DNA from: Candidatus Gastranaerophilales bacterium HUM_12 | GTDB lineage: Bacteria > Cyanobacteriota > Vampirovibrionia > Gastranaerophilales > Gastranaerophilaceae | Assembly (NCBI GenBank): GCA_002102825.1 | Contig: DABJ01000022.1 | Coordinates: 65,596-72,798, forward strand | Length of the DNA: 7,203 nt | Reading direction: 5' to 3' | Shown: positions 1 to 6,264 of the stretch, one piece after another | Position numbering within the stretch: position 1 is the first letter of the stretch | How the letters are laid out: each line of letters begins with the position of its first letter | The notes under the pieces: model-generated | What the model was told of the DNA's origin: nothing | The model's input: only the letters and a program-made list of their open reading frames with translations | Databases searched by the model: none | Position numbers and translations under genes: made by a program

Positions 1-40
1 TTGTTTGTACAGGATTAAATGTATTTACCGGATTAATCAT
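1..40 (-). CDS. 5' end of an unidentified leftward gene (partial)
   Basis: Reading leftward from an ATG at 40-38, the visible codons give MINPVNTFNPVQT before the window ends. The start is supported by a Shine-Dalgarno-like AAAAGGGG that ends five bases before the ATG. A TATAAT-like -10 box lies at 72-67 on the same strand, about 27 bases upstream of the ATG. The gene diverges from the GDP-mannose gene at 196. Thirteen residues are too few to assign a family, and no signal peptide or motif can be judged. It could still be a chance start, but ribosome site, start codon and -10 box line up well. Confidence 0.5.
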   Translation of the reverse strand, partial: MINPVNTFNPVQT

Positions 41-66
41 AGTTTCCCCTTTTAGTTCTACACTAC

Positions 67-95
67 ATTATATATAATAACGATTGCGGGGAAAA
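67..95 (-). promoter_or_regulatory. candidate promoter of the leftward partial gene
   Basis: A perfect TATAAT occurs on the minus strand at 72-67. The -35 region at 95-90 (TTTTCC) is a poor match to TTGACA with a 17-bp spacer. Transcription would begin near 60, giving a leader of about 20 nt before the ATG at 40. The region is AT-rich, so a chance -10 match is possible. Confidence 0.3.
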
Positions 96-135
96 TTTAT
101 TGCTAAGATATTAATAATTGTAAAGCTACACAAAG

Positions 136-163
136 TTGCGATAATGCGTGGATATAGTATAAT
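136..163 (+). promoter_or_regulatory. candidate sigma-70-type promoter of the GDP-mannose gene
   Basis: TTGCGA at 136-141 (four of six to TTGACA) and a perfect TATAAT at 158-163 are separated by 16 bp. Transcription would start near 170, leaving a short leader before the ribosome site AAGGAG at 185-190. No operator or riboswitch-like structure is evident between this promoter and the start codon. Confidence 0.5.
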
Positions 164-195
164 ATTTATAAAAATATATTGAAGAAGGAGCAGAA

Positions 196-1566
196 ATGTT
201 TGGAATTATTTTAGCAGGTGGATCAGGCAGCAGACTATGGCCAATGTCAAGAGAGTTGTACCCTAAACAACTTTTGAATTTATGTGGTGAAAAAAGTCTT
301 TTGCAATCAACTTTTGAAATGTTGGATAAATTTATTCCTGCTAAAAATATTATTAGTATTACAAATTCTAAACATCACGCAAATGTGAAAATGCAACTTA
401 GTGAAATTAGTAAAGAGTCTATAATTTTAGCCGAACCAATTTCTAAGAATACTGCTCCTGCAATCGTACTTGGTGCTAAATATATTCAAGAAAATAGTCA
501 AAATGATGAAACTATTTTAGTGGTTCCGTCAGATTTGTTGATTAAGGATAATAAGAAATTTATTGAAACAATCAAAAAAGCTCAACCGCTTGTTGAAAGT
601 GGAAAAATTGTAACTTTTGGAATTAAACCAACATATCCGGAAACAGGTTTTGGTTATATTTGTTCTGAGAATGGTGTGGTTTCAAGTTTTACCGAAAAAC
701 CGAATAAACAAACTGCTCAAGAGTATTTGAATAATGGTAATTATTTTTGGAATAGTGGACTTTTTATGTTTAAAATTTCTACTTTGATGAAAGAAGTTAA
801 AGAATATTGTCCTCAAATTTCAGAAATTATAGAAAAGATTAACTGTTCTGATAAATCTATTTCATATATTGAATTTGATAAAATGCCAAATATCTCAATT
901 GATTATGCGGTAATGGAAAAGAGTAAAAATCTTGCTATGGTTGAACTTGAATCTGATTGGGAAGATTTAGGTTCTTGGCAATCAATTTACGAAGTTAGCC
1001 CAAAAGATGAAAATAACAATGTGTTTGTCGGACATGTATTAGATAGAGGTTCAAAAAATTCTTTTGTTTATGCTTCTTCAAAATTAGTTGCGACAATTGG
1101 GCTTGAAGATACTGTAGTTATTGAAACAGAAGATGCAATTTTGGCTTGTAAAAAAGATAAAACACAAGATGTAAAACAAATTTATGAAACATTAAAACAA
1201 CAACATGATGGAACCCAAAAGGTTCATAAAACAGTTTATCGCCCTTGGGGATTTTACACAGTTATTGCTGAGGGTAAAGGTTTTATTTCCAAAATTATTC
1301 ATGTAAATCCGGGGCAAAAATTATCTGTTCAATCCCATAATCATAGAAGTGAACATTGGGTTGTATTAACGGGGACTGCAAAAGTTGTTTTGGAGGGTAA
1401 AGATAGTATTCTTTCTCCTGGGCATAGTATTGATATTGCGGTCAAAGAAATTCACTCTTTACAAAATCCGTATGATGAAGATTTGGAAATTATTGAAGTG
1501 CAAAAAGGGGATATCCTATCTGAAGACGATATTATTCGCTACGAAGATATGTACGGTAGAGCATAA
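196..1566 (+). CDS. manC: mannose-1-phosphate guanylyltransferase / mannose-6-phosphate isomerase (bifunctional)
   Basis: The product makes GDP-mannose from mannose-1-phosphate and GTP. Its C-terminal half is a type II phosphomannose isomerase that interconverts fructose-6-phosphate and mannose-6-phosphate. The 456-aa length fits the ManC/AlgA/CpsB family, usually about 470 aa. The N-terminal nucleotidyltransferase signature is at residues 7-25 (AGGSGSRLWPMSRE followed by PKQ). FTEKP is at 165-169, and SIDYAVME (234-241) and DWEDLGSW (254-261) complete the sugar-binding region. From about 345 the cupin isomerase domain begins with YRPWGFY; its metal-site signature QSHNHRSEHW spans 379-388, with another conserved histidine at 420. 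The ATG follows AAGGAG with a five-base spacer. The gene is monocistronic here, with no other glycan gene beside it. It is cytoplasmic and probably feeds capsule, O-antigen or exopolysaccharide synthesis. Both catalytic halves look intact. Confidence 0.95.
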   Translation: MFGIILAGGSGSRLWPMSRELYPKQLLNLCGEKSLLQSTFEMLDKFIPAKNIISITNSKHHANVKMQLSEISKESIILAEPISKNTAPAIVLGAKYIQENSQNDETILVVPSDLLIKDNKKFIETIKKAQPLVESGKIVTFGIKPTYPETGFGYICSENGVVSSFTEKPNKQTAQEYLNNGNYFWNSGLFMFKISTLMKEVKEYCPQISEIIEKINCSDKSISYIEFDKMPNISIDYAVMEKSKNLAMVELESDWEDLGSWQSIYEVSPKDENNNVFVGHVLDRGSKNSFVYASSKLVATIGLEDTVVIETEDAILACKKDKTQDVKQIYETLKQQHDGTQKVHKTVYRPWGFYTVIAEGKGFISKIIHVNPGQKLSVQSHNHRSEHWVVLTGTAKVVLEGKDSILSPGHSIDIAVKEIHSLQNPYDEDLEIIEVQKGDILSEDDIIRYEDMYGRA

Positions 1567-1573
1567 ATTATCT

Positions 1574-2422
1574 TTATAAACTTTCATAATAATCTTTTAA
1601 AATCTTAGTATCTGTTTCAATATTAGGGCTTTCGCATACCAAAGCACCTTTTACTCCGAATTCTTTCATTGCTTTAAGTAGGTCTTTGTAATTCATATCG
1701 GAGTCTTCCAAAATTAAGTGGCGTTTTTCCCCTTTTGCGGTGTAATCAATTCCTGCAAGGTGAGCATGGAAGTTATTCAATGCAAAATCACCAAGTTCTG
1801 TACCAATTCTATCCAAAATTTTGCAGAATTCGTCATAAGTATTATATTCCCCACCTGTTCTGGCATGAATGTGTGAAAAATCAACACAAGGCAAAACTTG
1901 TTCAAATTCTTTAGATAATTTGATTATTTCTTCGTAATCTCCCCACTGTGTGCCTTTACCCGTGGTTTCCGGTCTAATCCACATTTTGATATTATTTTTA
2001 TTCAATACTTCAATAATTTTTTGAGTTTGAGTTTTAACTTGTTCAAAAACAGTTTCTTTGTCTTTCCCCATATAGAAAGCTGCATGGTATGTGATACTGT
2101 AACCTCCAAAATCATTTGCGGCATTTGCAGTATCAATAATTCTTTGTACACTTGCTTCAACTTTTTCTTCTTCTTTTGAGTTTAAGTTAATATAAAAAGG
2201 TCCATGCGCAGTCAAAATCAAATTCTTTTCTTTTGCAGTCTCTTTTAAGAATTTTCTTGTTTCATCTGTCATTCTTACACCATGGACAAACTCAACTTCC
2301 ATTCCGTCAAGCCCCATACTTTGAATGATATTTAATGCCTCTGAATATCCACCTTTGCCGGTAGATAGTGGCATTCCGGCTGTTAGAAAATTTAATTTAT
2401 CAATCTTATAAAAATCTTGCAC
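1574..2422 (-). CDS. endonuclease IV-like (Nfo/AP endonuclease 2 superfamily) TIM-barrel protein
   Basis: The 282-aa product belongs to the endonuclease IV / xylose-isomerase-like TIM-barrel superfamily, whose Nfo members cut DNA at abasic sites using three zinc ions. Most metal ligands can be placed by motif: H73 (AHGPFYINL), H113 (TYHAAFY), E152 (RPETTGKGTQWG), D181 and H184 (CVDFSHIHA), H219 (NNFHAHLAG), H235 (EKRHL) and E264 (CESPN). The DxH pair of classical Nfo reads K-R-H here, so one third-zinc ligand appears replaced. The GEKRHL / ED-SDMNY wording resembles archaeal-type Nfo relatives rather than E. coli Nfo. I chose the GTG at 2422 because GGAGG (2432-2428) lies five bases before it. 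An upstream TTG at 2434 would place that ribosome site inside the gene. The start overlaps crcB by 17 nt. Function may be DNA repair or sugar isomerisation; repair is favoured but unproven. Confidence 0.8.
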   Translation of the reverse strand: MQDFYKIDKLNFLTAGMPLSTGKGGYSEALNIIQSMGLDGMEVEFVHGVRMTDETRKFLKETAKEKNLILTAHGPFYINLNSKEEEKVEASVQRIIDTANAANDFGGYSITYHAAFYMGKDKETVFEQVKTQTQKIIEVLNKNNIKMWIRPETTGKGTQWGDYEEIIKLSKEFEQVLPCVDFSHIHARTGGEYNTYDEFCKILDRIGTELGDFALNNFHAHLAGIDYTAKGEKRHLILEDSDMNYKDLLKAMKEFGVKGALVCESPNIETDTKILKDYYESL

Positions 2423-2780
2423 AAAAACCTCCAAAATAAACGGCTACACAACCAATTATAACACTTAAGACTGCATAAAGTGAAGCATGTAAAAATTGTT
2501 GATTTTGAATCATTTCAAATAATTCTGCTGAAAAAGTACTAAATGTTGTTAAACCCCCGCAAAATCCCACGGTTAAAAGAAGTTTAAGCGGATTTGTCGA
2601 TTGAATTTTTTCAACAAAAATAATGTACAAAAAGCCGATTAAAAAACAACCAATAATATTTATCAAAAATGTTGCGATTGGAAGATTAATTTTAAACAAA
2701 TTAACGCAACAAATTCCTGTTAAATATCTTAAACAAGCTCCGATTCCTCCGCCCAAAAATACGGCTAAAATGTTCAACAT
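2406..2780 (-). CDS. crcB: CrcB/Fluc family fluoride ion channel
   Basis: This 124-aa membrane protein matches the Fluc/CrcB family in length and motifs. These channels form antiparallel dual-topology dimers in the inner membrane and export fluoride. Four hydrophobic segments lie at roughly 2-26, 34-56, 66-86 and 98-120. GGGIGACLRYL is at 10-20 with the conserved arginine at 18. NIIGCFLIGF is at 41-50 with the conserved asparagine at 41. GFCGGLTTFSTFS is at 72-84, containing the pore phenylalanines F80 and F83 and the threonines near the central sodium site. The ATG at 2780 shares its A with the stop of the preceding gene (TAATG), a classic coupled junction. Its 3' end contains the ribosome site of the Nfo-like gene. 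No fluoride riboswitch is visible near it; the gene sits deep in an operon, so expression probably follows the whole cluster. Only one crcB copy is seen here. Confidence 0.93.
   Translation of the reverse strand: MLNILAVFLGGGIGACLRYLTGICCVNLFKINLPIATFLINIIGCFLIGFLYIIFVEKIQSTNPLKLLLTVGFCGGLTTFSTFSAELFEMIQNQQFLHASLYAVLSVIIGCVAVYFGGFCARFL
2428..2432 (-). promoter_or_regulatory. ribosome binding site that fixes the GTG start of the Nfo-like gene
   Basis: GGAGG on the minus strand (2432-2428) is followed by five Ts and then GTG at 2422-2420. It lies inside the last codons of crcB, so the two genes are likely translationally coupled. It rules against the TTG at 2434, whose second codon would overlap this site. 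Confidence 0.75.
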
Positions 2781-3184
2781 TATACTTTGACCTTAACTAA
2801 TTCTTCCAAAATATCTGAAACATCTTCTACAAATTTTGAGCAGTGTTCTTTTTTTGCACTTCCCTCTAATCCAAGACATAGAATTTTACAACATAGAACT
2901 TTATTTCTCTTTTTGAATTCTTCGGTTAATTCAGAAGCTTTTTCTCTTGCAAAAATTTGGTTTCCGAATTTGTTATTTCTACCAAAAAGATATCCCAAAA
3001 CTAGTTGAGCGCCTGTAACCGCACCACATGCACAGCCTGAGGACATTCCTGCAGAAAATGTTGTTGCACAAGGTAGCAATTCTTTGTCACACAAACCTAA
3101 ATCAATACAAGCCTGTACAATACTTTCTGAACATGAATATCCGTTTTTAAAATATCCTAATGCTTTTTCTTTTATCATTTTCAT
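2780..3184 (-). CDS. C_GCAxxG_C_C family cysteine-rich, probably redox-active protein
   Basis: The 134-aa product fits the small C_GCAxxG_C_C family in length and in the order of its conserved elements. GYSCSESI carries C18. GCACGAVTGAQLVLGYLFG at 50-68 carries C51 and C53. A C-terminal set consists of C98, C99, C103 and C115. The family is named for these cysteines and is thought to be redox-active or metal-binding, without an established reaction. No signal peptide is apparent, so it is probably cytoplasmic. It has more cysteines than the minimal motif (also C26, C32 and C39), which may mean a metal or cluster site. Two in-frame ATGs compete: 3184 and 3178. The ribosome site AAAGGTGA lies just upstream and suits either one, since the core is about 4 and 10 bases away. 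It starts 19 nt after the preceding gene and its stop overlaps the crcB start by one base. Confidence 0.82.
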   Translation of the reverse strand: MKMIKEKALGYFKNGYSCSESIVQACIDLGLCDKELLPCATTFSAGMSSGCACGAVTGAQLVLGYLFGRNNKFGNQIFAREKASELTEEFKKRNKVLCCKILCLGLEGSAKKEHCSKFVEDVSDILEELVKVKV

Positions 3185-3203
3185 TTCACCTTTTTTATCT
3201 TAA

Positions 3204-3632
3204 TTAATTTTTCACATAAAATTGTGAAGATGTCAAAATTTTTGTTGGATTATCTCTTGAATATACTGTCATAATATATGCACCGGTTTCATTAAAAACG
3301 AGGTAATCAGTGTAGTAATAAATTTGTTCATCTTTCAATTTCACGTGTTTTCCCCAGACCAAATCATATCCTAATCTGTCTGCAGGGTCACCTGTCAAAG
3401 TCTTTCCTCCTGTTTTCACTACTTGAATAAGTAACCTTTTTGATTCTACAGAATGTGGTAATGTTACTAGATAATAAATTCTCTCACCTGATTTGAAAAC
3501 ATTTGTTCCGGACATCATTGTATCCTGTCTGAACGGTTGTTTGTTGAACAAAATTTGCGCTTTTTCCATATCACAAGCACAGGTAAACATCACCATAACT
3601 ATCATTATAAAAAATCCAACAAATTTTTTCAT
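3204..3632 (-). CDS. small secreted or lipoprotein-like protein of unknown function
   Basis: I do not recognise this 142-aa protein. Its N-terminus is a typical export signal: MKKF, then a hydrophobic stretch to about residue 16, then FTCAC. C20 preceded by alanine could be a lipidated cysteine, but the -3 and -2 positions (T and C) make an imperfect lipobox, so a plain secreted protein is possible. The mature part alternates short hydrophobic and polar runs, such as ERIYYLVTLP, RLLIQVVK, IYYYTDYLVF and GAYIMTVYSR. That pattern suggests a single beta-sandwich (Ig-like) domain ending in FYVKN. The ATG is preceded by AAGG about ten bases upstream. The gene begins 18 nt after the stop of the TPR gene, so the two envelope proteins are probably co-expressed and may work together. 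Confidence 0.75.
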   Translation of the reverse strand: MKKFVGFFIMIVMVMFTCACDMEKAQILFNKQPFRQDTMMSGTNVFKSGERIYYLVTLPHSVESKRLLIQVVKTGGKTLTGDPADRLGYDLVWGKHVKLKDEQIYYYTDYLVFNETGAYIMTVYSRDNPTKILTSSQFYVKN

Positions 3633-3650
3633 GGAGTGTTAACCTTAAAA

Positions 3651-5744
3651 TTACTGCAACTGTTTAATCTTAGTTTGAACAGTATTAACCATTTCTTTGT
3701 CATTATTGTGTTTGATAAATAATTTATAATTTTTAATAGCTTCCGGTTTTTTGCCTTGATGTTCAAGTGCCATACCAAGAGCATAATATGCGTATCCGAA
3801 GTTGTAGTCAGGGTCTAGCGCTATTACTTTTTCAAAACTTTTTTGTGACTCAATTAAATTGTTTTCATTTGCATAAGCTAACCCCAAATTGAACCAACCG
3901 TCTGTATAATCAGGATTTACAATGATTGATTTTTGATAATAATTCACAGCTTTTGTATTATCTTCTTTTATTTTATAAATGTTTCCGATTTTCAAAAGTG
4001 TAACAGCATCGTTTGGAACAAGTTGTAATGCATCTTGATAATTTTTTACTGCCGCATCATAGTTGTTGCTTTTGTAATTTTTATCCCCTTCTAGAATAAA
4101 ATCTTCATTTTGTTTCATTGTTACAGAAGTTGATTTTACATTTGTTTGAGTTTTAACTTCATTTACGGCATTTTCTTCTACATTATCTAAAGTCAAATTG
4201 ATTGCAGGAAGATCTTTGCTATCTCCTTGTGTTGATTGAACATTAACTTTTGGCTTGTATAATGAAGAAATAAAGTCACTATATTCTGCAGAGTATACGG
4301 TTTTATCAGGATCAATAGAAATTGCTTTTTCATAGTTTTCAGAAGCCTTGGTATTATTTCCTGTTGCTCTGTATGCCCTTGCAAGTCCGTAATATACATA
4401 ACCATCAGTATATCCGCCCTTAATTGCTGATTTGAAATCTTCAATAGCTTTGCCATAATTTTCACTTGCAACAAATTCATGACCCCTTGATACAAGAGCA
4501 TCGTTTAAGTTGTTTTGTAGAGTTTTGTCTGACTTTGTAGATAATAAATTTTGATAAAGAGTAATTGCATCATCATATTTTTTCAATGCATGAAGTGCAA
4601 TTGCTTTATTTACTTTTACATCATAATCATCAGGTTGTGCTGTTAAAATTTCATCATAATATTTTAAGGCATTTGCGTAATCTTTTTTGTTGTGATAACA
4701 ATTTGCGATATCTTTTTTCAAATTAATATCATTACCATCTTTTGTAATTGCAATTGAATAATTTTCAATTGCTTTGTCATAATTACCCAATTCTTTATAA
4801 ATTGCAGCGATACTTTTATACCCGTTTATATCGTTTGGATAAGCTTTTATATACATGTTGTATTGTTCTATAGCTTCGGTATTTTTGTTCATTGTTGCTA
4901 ACAAATCTGCGTAATCAAGACGAACAGTGTTCAAATTTGGAACATTTTTCAATACAACTTGATATTGTTCATAAGACAAATCATTTTTACCCAAATCTTG
5001 ATAAGCCTGTGCAAGTGCCAAATGTGCAGAATAATTTTCTGCATCTTTTTCGATTGCTCGTTCTAACATTTCAACAGCTTTTTCTGATTCATTTGTGTTA
5101 AGAAGTGCAATACCATATTCTGCAAAATTTTTGAAGTTATCAGGATTTTTCTCATAAATAATTTTATATTGAGCTGATGCATTTGTATAATCTTTTGTTG
5201 CTGTATATGATGCAGCTAAATTTTCACGAGATTCAATATGTTGTGGGTAAGTGTCAAGAAACATGTTGTAATTTTTAATTGCTTCTTTGTAATTTCTCAG
5301 TTGATATTGAACATTTGCGATATTGAAATAGTTGTATTTATATTCAGGGAAAATGTCCAAAGCTTTTGAATAAGCTACAAGAGCTTCTTTGTATTTACCT
5401 TGGTTTTCATAAATACTTCCGATACTTATATATACAAATGAATCGTCCGGTTTGAGTTTTAGAACTTTATTATAAGCATCAAGTGCCTTGTCAAACTCGT
5501 CAATTTCTGTGTAAATTCCGGCAAGTTTTGTGTAAAGCATTGAATCTCCACCGGAAACCTCAATAGCTTTTTCAAGTTTTTCAATTGCACCTTTCAAATC
5601 TTGCTGATGTTCTGCTGTGCATGCTTCTTGATACAAAGTATCTGCTTCCCCTGTCATGGCAGAGTTTACTGGAATTGCACACATTGTTAATGCAGATATT
5701 AAAATTGTTGTTAATAATTGTTTTCTAATTGTTCTATACCTCAA
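3651..5744 (-). CDS. exported multi-TPR protein (about 17 tetratricopeptide repeats)
   Basis: The 697-aa product starts with a signal peptide (basic MRYRTIRK, hydrophobic 10-24, likely cleavage near VNSA at 26-29), so it probably lies in the periplasm or outside the cell. Thirteen 34-residue TPR units run from about 35 to 481, most showing the G/A-Y, A and P landmarks. A polar segment at about 491-545, rich in N, T, S and V, interrupts the solenoid, and four more repeats fill 546-680. The TPR superhelix normally acts as a protein-binding scaffold; no enzymatic domain is seen. The start is TTG at 5744, chosen because AGGAG lies at 5757-5753 with an eight-base spacer and the signal peptide begins exactly there. 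It is the first gene of the leftward cluster and is followed 18 nt later by a small secreted protein. The binding partner cannot be deduced; roles in envelope assembly, secretion or cell-surface glycan complexes are possible. Confidence 0.88.
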   Translation of the reverse strand: MRYRTIRKQLLTTILISALTMCAIPVNSAMTGEADTLYQEACTAEHQQDLKGAIEKLEKAIEVSGGDSMLYTKLAGIYTEIDEFDKALDAYNKVLKLKPDDSFVYISIGSIYENQGKYKEALVAYSKALDIFPEYKYNYFNIANVQYQLRNYKEAIKNYNMFLDTYPQHIESRENLAASYTATKDYTNASAQYKIIYEKNPDNFKNFAEYGIALLNTNESEKAVEMLERAIEKDAENYSAHLALAQAYQDLGKNDLSYEQYQVVLKNVPNLNTVRLDYADLLATMNKNTEAIEQYNMYIKAYPNDINGYKSIAAIYKELGNYDKAIENYSIAITKDGNDINLKKDIANCYHNKKDYANALKYYDEILTAQPDDYDVKVNKAIALHALKKYDDAITLYQNLLSTKSDKTLQNNLNDALVSRGHEFVASENYGKAIEDFKSAIKGGYTDGYVYYGLARAYRATGNNTKASENYEKAISIDPDKTVYSAEYSDFISSLYKPKVNVQSTQGDSKDLPAINLTLDNVEENAVNEVKTQTNVKSTSVTMKQNEDFILEGDKNYKSNNYDAAVKNYQDALQLVPNDAVTLLKIGNIYKIKEDNTKAVNYYQKSIIVNPDYTDGWFNLGLAYANENNLIESQKSFEKVIALDPDYNFGYAYYALGMALEHQGKKPEAIKNYKLFIKHNNDKEMVNTVQTKIKQLQ

Positions 5745-5752
5745 AATTTTTG

Positions 5753-5757
5753 CTCCT
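5753..5757 (-). promoter_or_regulatory. ribosome binding site supporting the TTG start of the TPR gene
   Basis: AGGAG on the minus strand lies eight bases before the TTG at 5744-5742. The next upstream ATG, near 5766, is out of use because TAG follows it after two codons. This favours the TTG start, which also gives a complete signal peptide. Confidence 0.7.
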
Positions 5758-5771
5758 ATAATATCATAAAT

Positions 5772-5833
5772 ATTATACTTCTGTAAAGCTATTATTTTAA
5801 TTATATTCTGCTCTTTAATCTGTTTTTTGTCAA
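5772..5833 (-). promoter_or_regulatory. candidate promoter region of the leftward TPR/crcB/Nfo-like operon
   Basis: On the minus strand a perfect TATAAT at 5777-5772 has TTAAAA (four of six) 17 bp upstream at 5800-5795. This would place transcription about 20 nt before the TTG start. A second possibility further upstream is a perfect TTGACA at 5833-5828 with CAGAAT (four of six) 17 bp away at 5810-5805. A further TATAAT at 5805-5800 lacks a well-spaced -35. Either promoter, or both, could serve the operon; the sequence alone does not decide. Confidence 0.4.
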
Positions 5834-5954
5834 ATCTGAATTCTCAAATTCCCACTTAATTACCGTATTTTTATAAAAACAAATTAGCTTAATAAAATTT
5901 TACAATAAAAATCCACTAATAACTAGCAAAAAAAATAATGGTCTGGTTTAGAAC

Positions 5955-5983
5955 TAGAAAAACCACTAAATTTGTGGTATAAT
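5955..5983 (+). promoter_or_regulatory. extended -10 promoter of the 52-codon gene with an inverted repeat in the spacer
   Basis: TAGAAA (5955-5960, four of six to TTGACA) is followed 17 bp later by a perfect TATAAT at 5978-5983. A TGG immediately before it makes an extended -10 (TGNTATAAT). Between the boxes, and touching the -10, ACCAC (5962-5966) and GTGGT (5974-5978) form an inverted repeat with a 7-bp centre, operator-like in position. The transcript would start near 5990, leaving a leader of about 42 nt. Confidence 0.6.
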
Positions 5984-6031
5984 GTATAAAAGTTTATAGA
6001 GGTAGTCTTAATTTAAAAAGGAGTAGTTTCT

Positions 6032-6190
6032 ATGGCAACAGTTGTATCAGACAAAGAGGTTAAGAAGGTAAAACCTAAATACTCAGATGAATTCGAAGCT
6101 TATTTGAAAAATCAATGTGCAAAAACAACTTTCAATGGTACCGAATTAGAATCATTTTCTTGGTACAAAAAAGTGTTAGGGCTTATGTAA
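6032..6190 (+). CDS. stand-alone 52-aa protein of unknown function
   Basis: An ATG at 6032 opens 52 codons, ending with TAA at 6188-6190. The deduced protein begins MATVVSDKEVKKVKPKYSDE and ends SFSWYKKVLGLM. It is small, lysine- and glutamate-rich at the N-terminus, with one cysteine (C29), one tryptophan (W44) and no membrane segment or signal peptide. I do not recognise a family. It is convincing as a gene because every expression signal is present: an extended -10 promoter, AAGGAG at 6018-6023 with an eight-base spacer, and an intrinsic terminator about 40 bases after the stop. It is transcribed alone, divergent from the TPR operon and convergent with thiE. The strong signals suggest an abundant small protein; a regulator, chaperone-like factor or structural peptide are all only guesses. 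Confidence 0.75.
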   Translation: MATVVSDKEVKKVKPKYSDEFEAYLKNQCAKTTFNGTELESFSWYKKVLGLM

Positions 6191-6224
6191 TTTTTAATCT
6201 TAGTCTCAATTAACAAACAAAATT

Positions 6225-6251
6225 AAAATCCGGTCTATTGACCGGTTTTTT
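6225..6251. terminator. intrinsic terminator, probably bidirectional
   Basis: CCGGTC (6230-6235), a TATT loop and GACCGG (6240-6245) form a perfect 6-bp GC-rich stem. It is followed on the plus strand by six Ts (6246-6251) and preceded by AAAA, which can serve as a weaker T-rich tail on the minus strand. It lies between the convergent 52-codon gene and thiE and can end both transcripts, best in the rightward direction. Confidence 0.88.
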
Positions 6252-6264
6252 AGTGCAAAAATCT

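Noticed and set aside
1385..1579. 64-codon rightward frame inside the GDP-mannose gene
   Set aside because: It lies in another frame of the strongly supported cupin domain, has no ribosome site of its own and resembles no protein.
2420..2434. TTG at 2434 as start of the Nfo-like gene
   Set aside because: The GGAGG ribosome site lies within codons 1-3 of that version and is ideally spaced for the GTG at 2422.
2781..3203. Fluoride riboswitch controlling crcB
   Set aside because: crcB starts by a TAATG overlap within an operon, and no riboswitch-like conserved elements were seen upstream of it.
4193..4501. 102-codon leftward frame inside the TPR gene
   Set aside because: It is a shifted reading of repeat-rich TPR codons on the same strand, with no ribosome site; the TPR frame is unbroken across it.
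119..5791. Shared 10-mer TGTAAAGCTA at 119-128 and 5782-5791 as a regulatory box
   Set aside because: In AT-rich sequence of this length, many repeated 10-mers are expected by chance, and the two copies are placed differently relative to their promoters.
5938..5982. 14-codon frame starting MVWFRT ahead of the small gene
   Set aside because: It lies across the promoter itself, upstream of the predicted transcript start, and has no ribosome site.
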